From Pirellulaceae bacterium (GTDB lineage: Bacteria > Planctomycetota > Planctomycetia > Pirellulales > Pirellulaceae), in contig JAKVBZ010000025.1 of assembly GCA_022448645.1 (NCBI GenBank), forward strand, positions 1 to 59,205: a DNA stretch of 59,205 nucleotides, in the 5' to 3' direction. The notes beneath the pieces are model-generated. The model was given only the letters and a program-made list of their open reading frames with translations. It searched no databases and was not told the origin of the DNA. Numbering within the stretch: position 1 is the first letter of the stretch; each line of letters starts with the position of its first letter. Made by a program: the position numbers and the translations under genes. Below, piece after piece: positions 34,895-43,769 of this stretch.

Positions 34895-36199
34895 ATGATA
34901 CAATCCGGCTGGATATTTGTGGGTGGCATGGCCGGTCTGTTGCTGCTCGCTGCAGACACCATGGCCCAAGACTCGCTGCTTCCACAGACCGCGCCGACAG
35001 TGTCTCGCCAGGACTGGCCCTGGTGGCGAGGCCCTCGACGTAATGGACATGCTCCAGGGAATCAGCAACCCCCGCTGAAGTGGTCTGCCCAGCAGAACGT
35101 GATCTGGAAAGCACCCCTACCCGGACGCGGACACAGTTCGCCGATCGTTGTGGGAGATGAAGTATTTCTTGCTACCGCAGAGGAAGACAAGCAAATCCAA
35201 TCCGTGATTTGTCTCGATCGCAACTTTGGTACACAACGCTGGATCACACCTGTACACGAAGGAGATTTTGTCTTTGAAGGCAACGATAAATCGTCCCAAG
35301 CTTCTTCTACTGTGGCATGTGATGGCGAGCGACTGTTCATCAATTTCCTGAATAATAACATGGTCTACACCACAGCGCTCGACCGCAAAGATGGTCGACC
35401 ATTGTGGCAGACACCCATTCACAAATACAAAGTCCACCAAGGATATGCATCTTCGCCATTCCTGTACGGCAAACTCGTCATTGTCTCAGCCGATAACAAA
35501 GGGGAAGGCGGCGGAGCAATCGTGGCATTGGATCGGAACTCTGGAAAAGAAGTGTGGCGACAGCCGCGACCGCAAGAACCGAACTACGCATCTCCCATCG
35601 TCATCCATTCGGCCGGAATGGACCAACTGATCATGATCGGCTGCGACCATATCGCCAGTCATCTGCCTCTGACAGGAAAACAACTCTGGAACATTGAAGG
35701 TGCCACAACCGAATGCGTCACGTCGCCCGTGTCGGACGGTCAGCTTGTGTTTAGCAGCGGTGGATATCCCAAAAACCATGTGGCAGCAGTGCGCATGGAT
35801 GGGTCAGGAGACGTTGTTTGGGAAAACAACACACGTGTCTACGTACCCTCACTGATCTTGCGAAATGGATATTTGTATGCGACCGCTGATGCAGGAGTCG
35901 CTATGTGTTGGAATGCCAAGAATGGCAAGGAAATGTGGAAAGGCCGCTTGGGTGGCACGTTCAGCGCGTCACCAGTAGTGATGGACGATTTGCTTTACGC
36001 AACCAACGAGGAAGGCCAGACGTTTATCTTTAAAGCCCAGCCGGGTGAGTTTGAATTGGTTGCTGAAAACGAACTGGGCACGGAAGTGTTTGCCACGCCA
36101 GCTATTTGTGGTAGCCGAATCTACATGCGGGTCGCCCAATACGACGGAGACCAGCGACAAGAATGGCTCTATTGCCTGGGTAATGGAACGGCGCAATAA
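34895..36199 (+). CDS. exported PQQ-like beta-propeller protein
   Basis: 434 residues from ATG 34895 (AAGGA 6 nt upstream); an 8-residue extension to 34871 was rejected. An N-terminal signal peptide ends near TMAQD. The body is a beta-propeller of PQQ-like repeats with recurring blade patterns: QDWPWWRGPRRNGHA at the start, then IVALDRNSGKEVWRQP, NAKNGKEMWKGRLGG and FSASPVVMDDLLYATNEEGQ. This family covers PQQ-dependent dehydrogenases and non-enzymatic outer-membrane or surface proteins; no PQQ-coordinating set was confirmed. Position next to AcoABC and the exported hydrolases fits a periplasmic role, but the function is not known. It converges with the cyclase gene. Confidence 0.85.
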   Translation: MIQSGWIFVGGMAGLLLLAADTMAQDSLLPQTAPTVSRQDWPWWRGPRRNGHAPGNQQPPLKWSAQQNVIWKAPLPGRGHSSPIVVGDEVFLATAEEDKQIQSVICLDRNFGTQRWITPVHEGDFVFEGNDKSSQASSTVACDGERLFINFLNNNMVYTTALDRKDGRPLWQTPIHKYKVHQGYASSPFLYGKLVIVSADNKGEGGGAIVALDRNSGKEVWRQPRPQEPNYASPIVIHSAGMDQLIMIGCDHIASHLPLTGKQLWNIEGATTECVTSPVSDGQLVFSSGGYPKNHVAAVRMDGSGDVVWENNTRVYVPSLILRNGYLYATADAGVAMCWNAKNGKEMWKGRLGGTFSASPVVMDDLLYATNEEGQTFIFKAQPGEFELVAENELGTEVFATPAICGSRIYMRVAQYDGDQRQEWLYCLGNGTAQ

Positions 36200-36343
36200 G
36201 ACATAGTCACCCGGGGGCACGAAAGCCCTTCGAGTAGCCCTGCAGGACAAACCTCATCCAGCAGTGGCACCTCAGACGGCTAACACCCTTCATGCATTTC
36301 GGCCCGAGCCGGTTGAATCCAACTGCTCAAAAACTCACAACGT

Positions 36344-37336
36344 TCAGAACGTGGCAATTGGATTGATCGGCGAACCAGTTCCACCCGGCACAACCAGGGG
36401 AGCCACATTGATCAGAAAGCTCCACCGCTGTCGCTGCTGGCAGGCTTTGCTGACTTCGAGGAAATTGCAGTTATCCAGAATCGGAACGCCCATAGAAGTC
36501 ACAATCACCCAATGAACAGGTAATTCGAATTCGTCAATGCCCGAGGGTACGACGTCCAGGCACAGGTCGCTACCGATCACAGCAATATCGCGATCCTTCA
36601 ACCAAGGCAAACACGCTGCATGTAGCCCAGCCGATCCTTCCATGATCTCCCAGGCACCCGTTCGTTTCCTGCGTTCCCAGCGACCGGTGCGGATGAGCAA
36701 TGCGTCACCGGCTTCAATCTTGACACCCGTCTTCTGTTCCCATTGTTCCAAGTGCTCGGGATAGATTGCGGTCCCTCCTTGGAGATACTTCACGCCAAAC
36801 AACTCGGGAAGATCGACCAACACCGCCTTCGTGAAGACTCCTGCACGAAAATTTTGCACACCCAGCTTCGTGGCACCGTGAGGCGTGATCGTATCGGTCG
36901 AGAATCCGTTGTACATCTTTTTTCGATAGAACAAATGGCACAATCCATCCATATGTGTCTGCGTAAATCCGTGGTACTTCACACTGTACTCATCGCCAGC
37001 GGAACCGGCCGGACTATCGTCAGTTACCGTCACCGAATGTTCGAACGGTGCCGAACTGTCCACTTCTTCTTTGATTGCCGGTTGAGCCATCGAGATACTA
37101 ATTCCTTCCTTGACGAGAGCAGCAGCTTGACGACGCTTGTCAGGCGTGATCAGATTCAACGCGCCTTGTTGGTCGTCGTTACCCCACCTCCCCCAATTCG
37201 ATAATGTTTTCATCCATTGCTTGACATCATCAGTAGTGACCTGAGTCTTTGAAGAGGGTTCGGCACTGCGGCAAAGGGAAGCAGAGCCACCGATGAAAAG
37301 TAGGGTAACGAACAAGATCGATAGGCGCATCAACAT
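36344..37336 (-). CDS. exported cyclase-family metal-dependent hydrolase (copy 1)
   Basis: 330 residues from ATG 37336, with AGAAGGA 8 nt upstream; the open frame runs to GTG 37354. A signal peptide ends near CRSAEP. The family is PF04199 (cyclase; related to kynurenine formamidase and isatin hydrolase), and the metal-binding motif is HGFTQTHMDGLCH, close to the family's HxGTHxDxPxH. The C-terminus ends in VPGGTGSPINPIATF. Proteins of this group hydrolyse amide or ester bonds in cyclic or aryl compounds using a divalent metal. Export suggests action on substrate outside the cytoplasm. A close paralogue lies at 40312. It converges with the PQQ propeller gene and precedes a DUF6807 gene upstream on the same strand. 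Confidence 0.9.
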   Translation of the reverse strand: MLMRLSILFVTLLFIGGSASLCRSAEPSSKTQVTTDDVKQWMKTLSNWGRWGNDDQQGALNLITPDKRRQAAALVKEGISISMAQPAIKEEVDSSAPFEHSVTVTDDSPAGSAGDEYSVKYHGFTQTHMDGLCHLFYRKKMYNGFSTDTITPHGATKLGVQNFRAGVFTKAVLVDLPELFGVKYLQGGTAIYPEHLEQWEQKTGVKIEAGDALLIRTGRWERRKRTGAWEIMEGSAGLHAACLPWLKDRDIAVIGSDLCLDVVPSGIDEFELPVHWVIVTSMGVPILDNCNFLEVSKACQQRQRWSFLINVAPLVVPGGTGSPINPIATF

Positions 37337-37564
37337 GGGATGTATCCTTCTCACAAAAGGGGGTTGAAAACGTTGCTGCCAGGAAATACATGTACGGTGA
37401 ATTGTGCATGCCTTTCGTCAATAAGTCAACGAACTAACATCTGTAGGGAATCGAAGCGCGAAGAGACTCCCGACGAATACATCAGACGGAGATAGTTCGC
37501 TAAGGACAACGACAATCGTGTTTTTGTCATCTCGTCAACTTAACCAACACCTGTATCTCTGTAC

Positions 37565-38479
37565 CTAGTCTCCTTTGATGTAACGTTCATACGCGACAGC
37601 CGCGTCGTACTGGCGGGCATTTTCGTGTGAATGCACCAAAATCGCATAGCGCATCCGGAGACGATCACCACGCTGCATGCGGGTACGCTTGTCGCGATCA
37701 TTGAGTGGTCCAAACGGGTTGGCAGCGTTCACACCGTAATCGCGCGCATGCCACCAACAATTTGAAAAATTGTCCGGATGGACCATCATCGTCAGGCCCA
37801 CATGCATTCCGTCGACATTGGCACTGTGTTCCACCCAGTTCGCTTGTTTCCCCCAGATCTGTGTGCCGCCTTGACGACCAGTGTCGTCCTTCATTTTGCC
37901 ACCGTACTTCACCGTCATCGGAGTCGCCACACGAACTCCCAAACCACCCTCTTCCTTGCTGCCAATCACTACCCGCTCAGCCTCACATGTGAACGTACTG
38001 TCATATTCCAGCAAATATCCGTCTGTTACGACTCGCAACGTAAAACGACACGCTTCGCTCAACAGAGTGGATTGCTCATCGTTCGCCAAGAAACGTTTCT
38101 TCACTGAGAACCCGTGTCCTGAAACACCAACTTTGCCTTCGTCAATAACCTCATCCTGCAAGACCTTGCCATGGATGTGCCAGAAATCGATCCCATTCAA
38201 ATCACCAAAGGTCAAGAAGATTCCGCTATGATGTGGGTGATCGATGTCATCTCCTTGCTGAGGTGGATAATTGCGAGTCACCTTAATACCGGCAGGAGAA
38301 AAAACGTTGATGAATCCGGCTCGCGGAACTTCGTAGCAATAGTCAGCAAACGGTTTCCCGCCTACAGTAATTGACAGCTTCTCACTGCCCCAATCGAATT
38401 TAAATGGAGGTATTTGTTCTCCGTAGGACGAGATGGCCATCGAACTCAGCAAGAAACACCAGAATACGATACGTATCAT
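37565..38479 (-). CDS. exported DUF6807 (PmoA-like) protein
   Basis: The protein has 304 residues from ATG 38479, with a short signal peptide (hydrophobic core VFWCFLLSSMAISSYG, cleavage near SYGEQ). The hallmark DHPHHSGIFLTFGDLNGIDFW fits the PmoA-like DUF6807 family, which is common in planctomycetes and, despite its name in some databases, is not methane monooxygenase. A carbohydrate- or aromatic-processing role is often proposed, but none is proven. His-rich motif residues (DHPHH) could bind metal. The gap to the cyclase gene is 228 bp on the same strand, so co-transcription is possible but not certain. It is divergent from the amidase gene at 38593. Confidence 0.85.
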   Translation of the reverse strand: MIRIVFWCFLLSSMAISSYGEQIPPFKFDWGSEKLSITVGGKPFADYCYEVPRAGFINVFSPAGIKVTRNYPPQQGDDIDHPHHSGIFLTFGDLNGIDFWHIHGKVLQDEVIDEGKVGVSGHGFSVKKRFLANDEQSTLLSEACRFTLRVVTDGYLLEYDSTFTCEAERVVIGSKEEGGLGVRVATPMTVKYGGKMKDDTGRQGGTQIWGKQANWVEHSANVDGMHVGLTMMVHPDNFSNCWWHARDYGVNAANPFGPLNDRDKRTRMQRGDRLRMRYAILVHSHENARQYDAAVAYERYIKGD

Positions 38480-38592
38480 CAGTTTTTATCCTTCGTCCAA
38501 TGGAACACAATATGGAGTTTATCATACGGTAGACGATATCATATCAATTCAATTGGTTTCATTCATCCAGTATGGACATACGGAGCATGTCG

Positions 38593-39483
38593 ATGCAACG
38601 AGTTAACCCTTTGCCATTAAACTATGAGTTTAGTCGCCACCTGAAGTGCAAAACCGAAATTGATCCGGGCGAAACACTACTGGTGGAAGCCGAAGATGCA
38701 CTTTCCGGACAAATTCGCACAAACAATGACGTTCGCGACAAGTCGACCGTCCCCTACAGCAATCCAGTTGCCGGTCCTATTTTAGTTCGCGGTGCCGAAA
38801 CCGGAGATTGCCTGGCCGTGCACATCGACTCCATCGTGCCACGCGATGGTCAGGCATCCACGTACACAGGCCATCCCAAACAACTTAGTCAATGGCTGGG
38901 TGACGACGTTCCCCCCGGCGCACACGTCTGTCCCATTCGTGACGGGCTGATCTATTGGAATGATCACATCACCATCCCTTTCGAACCGATGATCGGATGC
39001 ATCGCCACGACGCCAGACTGGGGAATTCCAACAACGAATCCCGCAGGGCCTCATGGCGGCAACATGGACTTGGTTGAGGTCTGCCCAGGTAACACCGTAT
39101 ATCTACCCGTTTTTGTTCCCGGAGCCCTACTCTATCTAGGAGATGCCCATGCGGCCATGGGACACGGAGAGCTGTCCGCTACGGGATTGGAAATGGCATC
39201 CGAAACGCAAATTACCGTCGACCTGATTCGAGGCAAGAAGCTGGATTGCGTGCGGATCGAATCCGACTCCGAAATCATGACCGTTGCTACTGGACGCCCC
39301 ATGGAACGTTCCATCGCCGAAGCTTACGCGCACCTGATCCTGTGGATGGAAGAAGAATACGGCTGGAATCGCTGGAAGGCCTACGACATCCTCACCCACG
39401 TCGGACGGATTTCGGTCGGTTACTACGACATCGGCACCGTCGCCACAAAAATCGAAAAACGTTTTCTGACGGCAACCGCCTAA
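38593..39483 (+). CDS. acetamidase/formamidase family protein
   Basis: The start at ATG 38593 gives GGAG 7 nt upstream; ATG 38572 and 38587 are in frame but have poorer signals. The product is about 296 residues. FmdA/AmdA features are present: VAGPILVRGAETGDCLAVHI, GPHGGNMD (metal-ligand segment), and YLGDAHAAMGHGELSATG. The family hydrolyses formamide or acetamide to ammonia and the acid in the cytoplasm; here the true amide may be a cyclic-compound fragment given the neighbours. There is no signal peptide. It ends 11 bp before the convergent hydratase gene's stop. It is divergent from the DUF6807 gene, which could share its promoter region. Confidence 0.9.
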   Translation: MQRVNPLPLNYEFSRHLKCKTEIDPGETLLVEAEDALSGQIRTNNDVRDKSTVPYSNPVAGPILVRGAETGDCLAVHIDSIVPRDGQASTYTGHPKQLSQWLGDDVPPGAHVCPIRDGLIYWNDHITIPFEPMIGCIATTPDWGIPTTNPAGPHGGNMDLVEVCPGNTVYLPVFVPGALLYLGDAHAAMGHGELSATGLEMASETQITVDLIRGKKLDCVRIESDSEIMTVATGRPMERSIAEAYAHLILWMEEEYGWNRWKAYDILTHVGRISVGYYDIGTVATKIEKRFLTATA

Positions 39484-39494
39484 GCCGAGTCCGA

Positions 39495-40307
39495 TCACAC
39501 AAATCGAGCCACGGCCTGCCCCAAACCTTCGATGTTGACCTTGACCACATCACCTTTGGCCAACCACTTGGTCTGTACCACGCTGCCCAACATCACCATC
39601 CAATTCGCAGGTAGGTCTCGCCCTCGGTCCGCTTCGTGATTCGCCAACCATACGAGTGCTTCTAGCGGATGCCCGTGAATAATATCACGCCCTAACCCGG
39701 TACCGACTTGCTCCTCATTGATCCACATGGCTCCCTGCACCGCTGGCAAATCGAGACATTGCCAATCGCGAATCGGTTGCCCCAGTACACAACCCGCACC
39801 AAAGAAATCGTCCGCCAACCAAGTGCGCCAATCGGGTACACGCTGTTCGAAATCTACGTATCGGTCGTCGACCACTTCGATCGCAGCGTGCACCGAAACA
39901 ACTGCGGGCATGATACTTGCCAAGTCATGAGGTGCATCTGCCGCTCGAATCACCTGGCCCGTGATGGCAGCGATCTCACATTCAACTCCCACGTGCAGGA
40001 ATGAATCAAAATCAAAGTCACCGTCATCGTGGCGGACCGTGGAGTCAAAAACTCCACCACTACATGGGTGCTCCATACCGAGGTATTCTTGCATCACGCG
40101 GGTCGTGCAACCGATCTTCGTCCCAACCACTCGTCCGTGTTGAGCTTCCACCAGACGCTTGTGCAACACCTCCTGAATCGCCATCGCATCGGCAACGTCT
40201 TGGGGTTGGCAGGCTACAGGTAAGACGCCGATGGGAGCCGGAGGCTGACCGCGCCCCACTTCCAGCAGCCGAGCCGCCTGCTCCAACGTTGTTTGATCAA
40301 TTTGCAT
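39495..40307 (-). CDS. 2-keto-4-pentenoate hydratase-like protein (FAH superfamily)
   Basis: 270 residues from ATG 40307, only 4 nt after the stop of the cyclase gene at 40312, so translational coupling is likely; a longer frame to 40352 overlaps that gene. FAH-superfamily features: GTKIGCTTRVMQEYLGM, GVECEIAAI (metal-binding acidic pair) and NIEGLGQAVARF at the end. MhpD-type enzymes hydrate 2-hydroxy-alkadienoates in meta-cleavage pathways. Other members are decarboxylases and isomerases, so the reaction is assigned only at family level. Cytoplasmic. It belongs to a two-gene unit with cyclase copy 2, suggesting that the exported hydrolase feeds a cytoplasmic ring-fission product. Confidence 0.88.
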   Translation of the reverse strand: MQIDQTTLEQAARLLEVGRGQPPAPIGVLPVACQPQDVADAMAIQEVLHKRLVEAQHGRVVGTKIGCTTRVMQEYLGMEHPCSGGVFDSTVRHDDGDFDFDSFLHVGVECEIAAITGQVIRAADAPHDLASIMPAVVSVHAAIEVVDDRYVDFEQRVPDWRTWLADDFFGAGCVLGQPIRDWQCLDLPAVQGAMWINEEQVGTGLGRDIIHGHPLEALVWLANHEADRGRDLPANWMVMLGSVVQTKWLAKGDVVKVNIEGLGQAVARFV

Positions 40308-40311
40308 AGGG

Positions 40312-41319
40312 CTAAAACGTGGCAATCGGATTGAGTGGAGAACCGGTTCCACCAGTTACGGGGATTGGCGAGGCAGTCAGCAGAAACTCCCAACGTTTAA
40401 GCCTGGCAGCCGTGCGTGCCAGGCCTTCCAAATCACAATTATCAAAAATGTGAACACCCAACGCATGCAGCATCAATAGGTGTACTGGGTGTGACACTCC
40501 TTGGACTCGCGAGGGAATCACGTCACTCGCCGCATCGCTTCCGAGCATGGCAATGTCCCGAGCATGTAACCATTTGGCACAAGAAGCGTGCAGCCCGGCA
40601 ATACCCGTAGCCTCAGCATCCCACGCACCAGTCTTCGCACGGCGCCCCCATCTACCTGTGTAGATAAAAACGACATCGCCACTCGTTACATTTATGCCGG
40701 CACGATTCTCCCACGCATCCAACTCTTCCGGATAGATAGGTGAACCTGGCTCAAGATAATCCACCCCCCTTAAACGGGGAATGTCGATCAAGATTCCACG
40801 CGTAAGGATCCCCTGTTTGACATTACCAATATCGAGTATCTCGGCCCCTTTATCGGTCACCTGATCCTGAGTAAAACCATTGTACATTCTGCCATGGTGA
40901 AACAAATGGCACAGCGAATCCATGTGAGTGTGAGCGTACCCATGGTATGACACGGTCAATCGATCTGCGGCCCATTTACCTTGATGGACCGGCAGCATTT
41001 GATGGATGAACGGATCAGGATTGTCGGAAGCCTCCTCCGTCTCGACATCTCGTGCCAGCGAAACCGAGATCCCCTCACGGACTAGTTGCACGGCCTGGCG
41101 TTTTTTTTCTGAAGTGATCAGATTCAGCGTGCCCAACTCATCCTTCTCTCCCCAGCGTCCCCAATTCGAAAGTTCTTGGATCAGTCGATCGATATCGTCT
41201 GCATCCAGATTGCGATCCGACTGAGCACGAACGGTTGTAGGTAAAACTGACACGCTCAATGTGATGGCCAATACGACCACCACATTCAGGCGAGTTACAC
41301 TAAGTGCGATCTTGGTCAT
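40312..41319 (-). CDS. exported cyclase-family metal-dependent hydrolase (copy 2)
   Basis: 335 residues from ATG 41319 (GGAG 10 nt upstream); the open frame to 41409 gives an unlikely 30-residue extension. A signal peptide ends near TVRAQ. Its metal motif is HGYAHTHMDSLCH and it ends in VTGGTGSPLNPIATF, closely matching copy 1 at 36344; both share SNWGRWG, LNLIT, MYNGF and IYPE blocks. It is clearly a paralogue of copy 1, with a divergent middle. The reaction is probably hydrolysis of a cyclic or aryl amide or lactone, but the substrate is unknown. The hydratase gene is coupled downstream. It forms an operon of at least two genes. Confidence 0.9.
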   Translation of the reverse strand: MTKIALSVTRLNVVVVLAITLSVSVLPTTVRAQSDRNLDADDIDRLIQELSNWGRWGEKDELGTLNLITSEKKRQAVQLVREGISVSLARDVETEEASDNPDPFIHQMLPVHQGKWAADRLTVSYHGYAHTHMDSLCHLFHHGRMYNGFTQDQVTDKGAEILDIGNVKQGILTRGILIDIPRLRGVDYLEPGSPIYPEELDAWENRAGINVTSGDVVFIYTGRWGRRAKTGAWDAEATGIAGLHASCAKWLHARDIAMLGSDAASDVIPSRVQGVSHPVHLLMLHALGVHIFDNCDLEGLARTAARLKRWEFLLTASPIPVTGGTGSPLNPIATF

Positions 41320-42249
41320 CGATTTCGGTCTCCGTGATGCGGTGTTTTGTTTTTCGTAACTCATTTTTTGATCGGAAGAAGGACTCGACCAGCTTTTCAC
41401 GACGACCACCGTGCGCGGAAGTGGCGTCAGGGACCCACCACCACGCCCTGGGACATCATGTTCAGTGACAGTTTAGTACGAATCAGCGCTTAAAGCACCC
41501 GGACCGCGGCATCAACCAAACCTATTCAACAGAGCGTCAGTCGACGCGGATCAGTACAAAGATTGGCCGGAATGGTTCACGGGATAGATGAATGGATTCG
41601 CAGCCCGAACGATGCAACTGCATACAGAGAGAGAACTTTGGACTTTTTTCACCTCCGATGTGCCACCTTACATTCCCTTTCCTATCGAAACATTGACGCG
41701 GTTCTAGCAAGATCCTGGCCAACTTTACGTCCCTCCTAGGTGAAGTGCCTGCGGATTAGTCCTGCCACTGGTGGATCTGCGGCCCAGCCCGAAACCCAAA
41801 CCTAAAATCAAACACAACTAATCTATATCATTACACTTGCGTCGAATTCAGACCACCAAACAAATTTTTAAAACTGGGCCTGTACGCTCGGAGCCGCTTC
41901 ATGCCTACCAAAGTAACAAGACAACGAACTATTCTCTCTAGAAAGAACAAGCGATGACACGCTTGGCTGCCACAGATCTCGCGGTCGCAGTCGATCGGCA
42001 TATCGCTCTCACCATGCTCAGACAGTCCGCCACCACAAGCCTCGTCAGGTAGCTGACAATCTGGTGAAGAAACAGCCGGTCGCTGTCAAGAAACAACAAA
42101 AATCCCCGGTGCAGGTTCAAGCTGTGTCGCAAACCGAGGCCTGTTTCATTCGGCTCAAGCTGCCCAAGAAACTACAAACATCTGGCCAGACTTGAGGCCG
42201 GGATGGGACGTCGACATCGTCAAAGTCACGATTAGCCAATCATCAGCGG
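41320..42249. other. 930-bp stretch with no confident gene
   Basis: Between the cyclase copy 2 gene and the SDR gene end. It includes an AT-rich part (about 41810-41870) and the frame-shifted basic reading frame at 41901-42195. Two minus-strand frames of 61 and 64 codons (41537-41722 and 41938-42132) have no ribosome binding site and no resemblance to known families. No tRNA, terminator or repeat was recognised. Confidence 0.4.
41901..42195 (+). pseudogene. possible frame-shifted small basic protein gene
   Basis: ATG 41901 opens an 18-codon frame (MPTKVTRQRTI...) ending at TGA 41955. The +1 frame is open across this point and continues to TGA 42193-42195, encoding a Lys/Gln/His/Arg-rich stretch that includes RSRGRSRSAYRSHHAQ and KKQPVAVKKQQKSP. 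The +1 frame has no early ATG, so a single indel near 41940-41955 would join the two into a protein of about 97 residues. The composition could be chance; homology was not tested. Confidence 0.25.
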
Positions 42250-43044
42250 CTACCAGTCGATCTTCACGGGAGGCACAAACGCCGAGGCTCTTTGAGCATA
42301 ATCAACCAGCGAACCGGTCATCACGCCCGACTCGTCGCTCAAAAGATATACGCACAGACGAGCCACATCTGCCGCTTTGATCAAACGACCGAACGGCATC
42401 GCCTGTTCGGCCGTTTTCAACCAATCGTCGGCAAATCCATTGTTTCTCATGACCGTGTCCTCACCCGGAGTATCCACCCAGCCAAGCATGACAGCATTGA
42501 CGCGAATTCGTTCTTCCTTCAGTGCGTTGGCACAGTTGGAAGTCATCGTTGCGAGTGCGCCTTTCGTGGTACTATAGCCAAGCATCATAGGCTGTCCGCA
42601 GTATCCGGCAATGGAAGCGATATTCACGATAGAACCGGAAATCTGCTCCCGCCGCATGATGCGCACACAGGCTTGTGTCAACAGAAAAGGGGCCCGAACA
42701 TTGAGAGCAAACAAGTAGTCCCATAGCGCCACGGTCGTATCTTCTAGAGTGCCGCGACTAGTGTCTGCCGCCGAGTTAACCAGGCAATCCACTCGACCAA
42801 ATTGTTCGTCGCACGTCTGAACGACGCGCTCGCAATCTTCGACGGACGACAAGTCGGCCGGCACGTAGACAGCAGCACAACCTTTTTCTCGAATGGTAGC
42901 CTCGACGCGCTCGCCTTTGTCCTTTTGACGACCACAGATTACAATCCCCGCAGCCCCCATTTCGGCTGCCGAGATAGCAATCGCTTCACCGATACCTTGG
43001 GTGCTTCCCGTCACTATCAGAATTTTGTCGTCCAACCGAGACAT
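42250..43044 (-). CDS. short-chain dehydrogenase/reductase (SDR)
   Basis: 264 residues from ATG 43044, with AGGTGG 8 nt upstream; four extra residues to 43056 are possible. Classical SDR features: cofactor motif TGSTQGIGE, NSAA region (CLVNSAADTS), catalytic Ser and Tyr-Lys in NIASIAGYCGQPMMLGYSTTKG, and the AVMLGWVDTPG post-motif. The first-strand ending followed by CGR (basic) suggests NADP(H) preference. It should act on a small hydroxy or keto substrate in the cytoplasm. It is alone between two gene-free regions but sits in the catabolic cluster. The exact substrate is not readable. Confidence 0.93.
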   Translation of the reverse strand: MSRLDDKILIVTGSTQGIGEAIAISAAEMGAAGIVICGRQKDKGERVEATIREKGCAAVYVPADLSSVEDCERVVQTCDEQFGRVDCLVNSAADTSRGTLEDTTVALWDYLFALNVRAPFLLTQACVRIMRREQISGSIVNIASIAGYCGQPMMLGYSTTKGALATMTSNCANALKEERIRVNAVMLGWVDTPGEDTVMRNNGFADDWLKTAEQAMPFGRLIKAADVARLCVYLLSDESGVMTGSLVDYAQRASAFVPPVKIDW

Positions 43045-43769
43045 GATATCGTCCACCTGGAGTGCATATTCTGCAAAAGGCTCATCATAACACTACCTTC
43101 GTAAGACACTAGTGGCGTTTCCATTATGTCGTTTCTTCGTCGTGTGCCGACGGTTGACCTCCAAAACTAATACGGAAAGACCTCTCATGGTTCATGACCA
43201 TCGATTTTCAAGGGAACTCGAACAAGGGTAGTTTTTTGGGAACCCACGTTCAATCGCTAGTTCCCTCTTACACCGAAAATCAAATGTCAACAACGACTAG
43301 CAACTTCATCAAAAACGATCGCTGACTGGATCAGGCATTATGTCACCTCGGGTCTAAGTAAGGCCGCAGGCGCTGGCCCACTCCTAGATACTTTGGCATC
43401 CAACATTGGATGGTGTGTAGCGGAACGGCCCGTGGTGGTGTCGTCCTGAATGTCGGGAAGGATCAGAGATGAACGCTCACACCAAGATTCGTCGAGCGCT
43501 ACGCTTCCTCAAAATGACACACCCCACGTGTAACTCCATACCTCTTTTGGCAGAGCACAAAGCCGCGAAGATCCTCTCGTACGAAATTCCCCAGGAATTG
43601 CCAACCGTTCATGTTTTGAGACATTTAGGTTGGGTAGATCGGAGCTATGTTAGCTTGATATAATGGAATTCACACCAAAATGGACATAGTTCCCCGCCAC
43701 TGACAAGCTTGGCGTTCCGGCAGTCGACATTCTTACCACTTATCTCTGTTCCATTGAGTCATTTTGCAG
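43045..43769. other. 725-bp stretch, one doubtful small frame
   Basis: This is the divergent region between the SDR gene and the large DUF1549 gene. A 64-codon frame at 43469-43663 has AAGGA 6 nt before its ATG and a basic N-terminus, but no recognised motif, so it is left as doubtful. No promoter pair with good spacing was found. No other structure seen. Confidence 0.35.
43469..43663 (+). CDS. doubtful small protein
   Basis: A 64-codon frame preceded by AAGGA 6 nt from ATG 43469. The product starts basic (MNAHTKIRRALRFLKM) and has no signal peptide, TM segment or known motif. Only the ribosome binding site argues for it. It may equally be chance in a gene-poor region. Confidence 0.25.
   Translation: MNAHTKIRRALRFLKMTHPTCNSIPLLAEHKAAKILSYEIPQELPTVHVLRHLGWVDRSYVSLI

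Noticed and set aside
37565..38479. Methane monooxygenase subunit PmoA
   Set aside because: The DHPHHSG protein is exported and soluble; the PmoA label is a database misnomer for DUF6807 and the membrane helices of true PmoA are absent.
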